6,435 nucleotides of DNA from DAOMNN01 sp035443825 (GTDB taxonomy: Bacteria > Pseudomonadota > Gammaproteobacteria > Burkholderiales > Rhodocyclaceae), in the NCBI GenBank assembly GCA_035443825.1, contig DAOMNN010000124.1:1-6435 (forward strand), read 5' to 3'. Under the pieces are notes generated by a model, which did not search any database, was not told the origin of the DNA, and was given only the letters and a program-made list of their open reading frames with translations. Of the stretch, positions 5,276-6,435 are shown piece by piece (position 1 is the stretch's first letter; the number at the start of each line of letters is the position of its first letter). The position numbers and the translations under genes are program-made.

Positions 5276-6283
5276 ATGAAAATACTGGTAACCGGAGCCG
5301 CCGGCTTCATCGGCATGCATGTCTCGCAGGTACTGCTCGACCGTGGCGACCAGGTCGTCGGACTCGACAATCTCAACGACTATTACGATCCGCGCCTCAA
5401 GAAGTCGCGCCTGGCGCGCCTGGCGCCGCATGCCGGATTCAACTTCGTCCGGCTCGACGTCGAGGATCGTGACGGCATGCGAAGCCTGTTCGAGTTCGAG
5501 AAGTTCGACCGCGTGATCCATCTCGCCGCGCAGGCGGGGGTGCGCTATTCGCTGCAGAATCCGCATGCCTATGTCGACAGCAACATCGTCGGATTCATGA
5601 ACGTTCTGGAGGGCTGCCGCCACAACCGGGTGGAGCACCTCGTGTATGCGAGCAGCTCCAGCGTGTACGGGGGCAACACCCGGATGCCCTTTTCCGAGCA
5701 CGACAGCGTCGATCACCCGGTGAGCATGTACGCCGCAACCAAGAAGGCCAACGAGCTGATGGCGCATACCTACAGCCACCTCTACGGCCTGCCGACCACC
5801 GGGTTGCGCTTCTTCACCGTGTACGGCCCATGGGGACGGCCCGACATGGCACTGTTCCTGTTTACGCGCGCGATGCTCGAAGGCCGCCCGATCGACGTCT
5901 TCAACCACGGCAGGATGCGCCGCGACTTCACCTACATCGACGACATCGTCGAAGGCGTGGTGCGCGTGCTCGACCGCATCCCCGAAGCCGACCCCGCCTA
6001 CGACGCGGACCGGCCCGAGCCCGACCGCAGCAACGTGCCGTTCCGCATCTTCAACATCGGCAACAACAACCCGGTCGAGCTGATGGGCTTCGTCGAAGCC
6101 ATCGAGGCCGAACTCGGCATCACCGCCGAAAAGAACTTCCTGCCCCTGCAGGACGGCGACGTCCCCGCCACCTACGCCAACACCGACGAACTCAACGCCT
6201 GGACCGGCTTCGTTCCCGCCACCAGCGTGCGCGACGGCGTGCAGCGTTTCGTGGCGTGGTATCGGGAGTACTACGGGGGCTGA
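5276..6283 (+). CDS. NAD-dependent nucleotide-sugar epimerase, probably UDP-glucuronate 4-epimerase
   Basis: This 335-residue protein is an extended short-chain dehydrogenase/reductase. It has the NAD motif GAAGFIG (7-13) with Asp31 at the end of strand 2, AAQAGVRYSLQNP (84-96), the Ser cluster ASSSSVYG (125-132) and the catalytic YAATK (Tyr152, Lys156). LDNLNDYYDPRLK (30-42) and TVYGPWGRPDMA (181-192) are hallmarks of the UDP-glucuronate 4-epimerases (LpsL/CapI type), which interconvert UDP-glucuronate and UDP-galacturonate for capsule, exopolysaccharide or lipopolysaccharide. Full length and catalytic residues are intact. ATG at 5276 puts the NAD motif at the right distance; its Shine-Dalgarno is weak. 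The start overlaps the stop of a 4-codon frame (5265-5279) as ATGA. A related 4-epimerase specificity cannot be excluded. Divergence from waaA fits a surface-polysaccharide role. Confidence 0.9.
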   Translation: MKILVTGAAGFIGMHVSQVLLDRGDQVVGLDNLNDYYDPRLKKSRLARLAPHAGFNFVRLDVEDRDGMRSLFEFEKFDRVIHLAAQAGVRYSLQNPHAYVDSNIVGFMNVLEGCRHNRVEHLVYASSSSVYGGNTRMPFSEHDSVDHPVSMYAATKKANELMAHTYSHLYGLPTTGLRFFTVYGPWGRPDMALFLFTRAMLEGRPIDVFNHGRMRRDFTYIDDIVEGVVRVLDRIPEADPAYDADRPEPDRSNVPFRIFNIGNNNPVELMGFVEAIEAELGITAEKNFLPLQDGDVPATYANTDELNAWTGFVPATSVRDGVQRFVAWYREYYGG

Positions 6284-6435
6284 GAGGTCGGTCAAGGAGG
6301 CCTGCACGGACTCGCGTCCGTCGTTCCGCACAGTCGGTGACGCCCTGGTGCGATGTGGCACCTCATTCCCTTGCCCTTGACCTATGTCAGCTACGCGGCC
6401 CGACCCGGTCGTTACACTGTCGCACGGATTGCGCC
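6284..6435. other. Region after the epimerase gene, no gene seen
   Basis: No reading frame here carries recognisable protein. A perfect 6-bp stem, ACGGAC/GTCCGT around the loop TCGC (6306-6321), lies 22 bases after the epimerase stop but has no T-run, so it is only a weak terminator candidate. TACACT (6413-6418) resembles a -10 and may begin the promoter of a gene beyond the window edge, but no good -35 stands at the right distance (TTGACC at 6377-6382 is too far). Confidence 0.4.

Noticed and set aside
3906..5279. 457-codon open frame on the + strand opposite waaA
   Set aside because: It is the antisense shadow of a GC-rich gene. The minus strand encodes a full WaaA with all family motifs, while the + reading is rich in Arg, His, Ala and Gln and has no recognisable domain.
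5265..5279. Four-codon frame (M-N-G-S) overlapping the epimerase start as ATGA, as a leader peptide
   Set aside because: It has no ribosome binding site and no run of regulatory codons; an ATGA overlap this short is expected by chance.
5111..6361. 416-codon open frame on the minus strand opposite the epimerase gene
   Set aside because: It is again an antisense shadow: low-complexity Val, His, Gly and Glu composition with no motif, while the + strand encodes an intact epimerase.

Overview
The window is GC-rich DNA (hand counts of about 70% G+C in the large genes) with gene content typical of a Gram-negative proteobacterium: the end of an RND efflux pump, a TolC-type outer-membrane channel, the Kdo transferase WaaA and a nucleotide-sugar epimerase. 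The protein styles and the order methyltransferase - rhodanese - tolC next to waaA suggest a betaproteobacterium, most likely Rhodocyclales (Azoarcus/Thauera-like). That placement is inference from remembered families, not from a search.

Layout. Bases 1-396 (+) hold the C-terminal end of an RND permease. After an 80-base leader with candidate promoter and hairpin signals comes a tight + strand cluster: a protein-L-isoaspartate methyltransferase (PCMT)-like protein (480-1133), a single-domain rhodanese (1138-1461, 4-base gap) and TolC (1474-2772, 12-base gap). A 190-base spacer separates tolC from a converging pair on the minus strand, mntA (3324-3608) then hepT (2963-3310). This is a HEPN/MNT type VII toxin-antitoxin module of lower G+C (about 58%). 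A further 216-base spacer, with several inverted repeats and a G-run cluster, separates mntA from waaA (3825-5114, minus). waaA is divergent from a UDP-glucuronate 4-epimerase-like gene (5276-6283, +), with promoter-like elements for both in the 161 bases between them. The last 152 bases hold no gene that I can see, only a small hairpin and a weak promoter-like element.

How the genes fit together. Most of the window serves the cell envelope: drug or metabolite export (RND pump plus TolC channel), the inner core of lipopolysaccharide (WaaA adds Kdo to lipid A) and acidic sugar precursors for surface polysaccharide (epimerase). The hepT/mntA pair is the accessory element. It sits between the convergent ends of tolC and waaA, where an insertion would break no gene. 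The main points of interest are this module, the PCMT-like protein that lacks the usual active-site serine, and the interleaved inverted repeats downstream of waaA. I found no clearly new system. The module belongs to a known class, and the remaining oddities are small.
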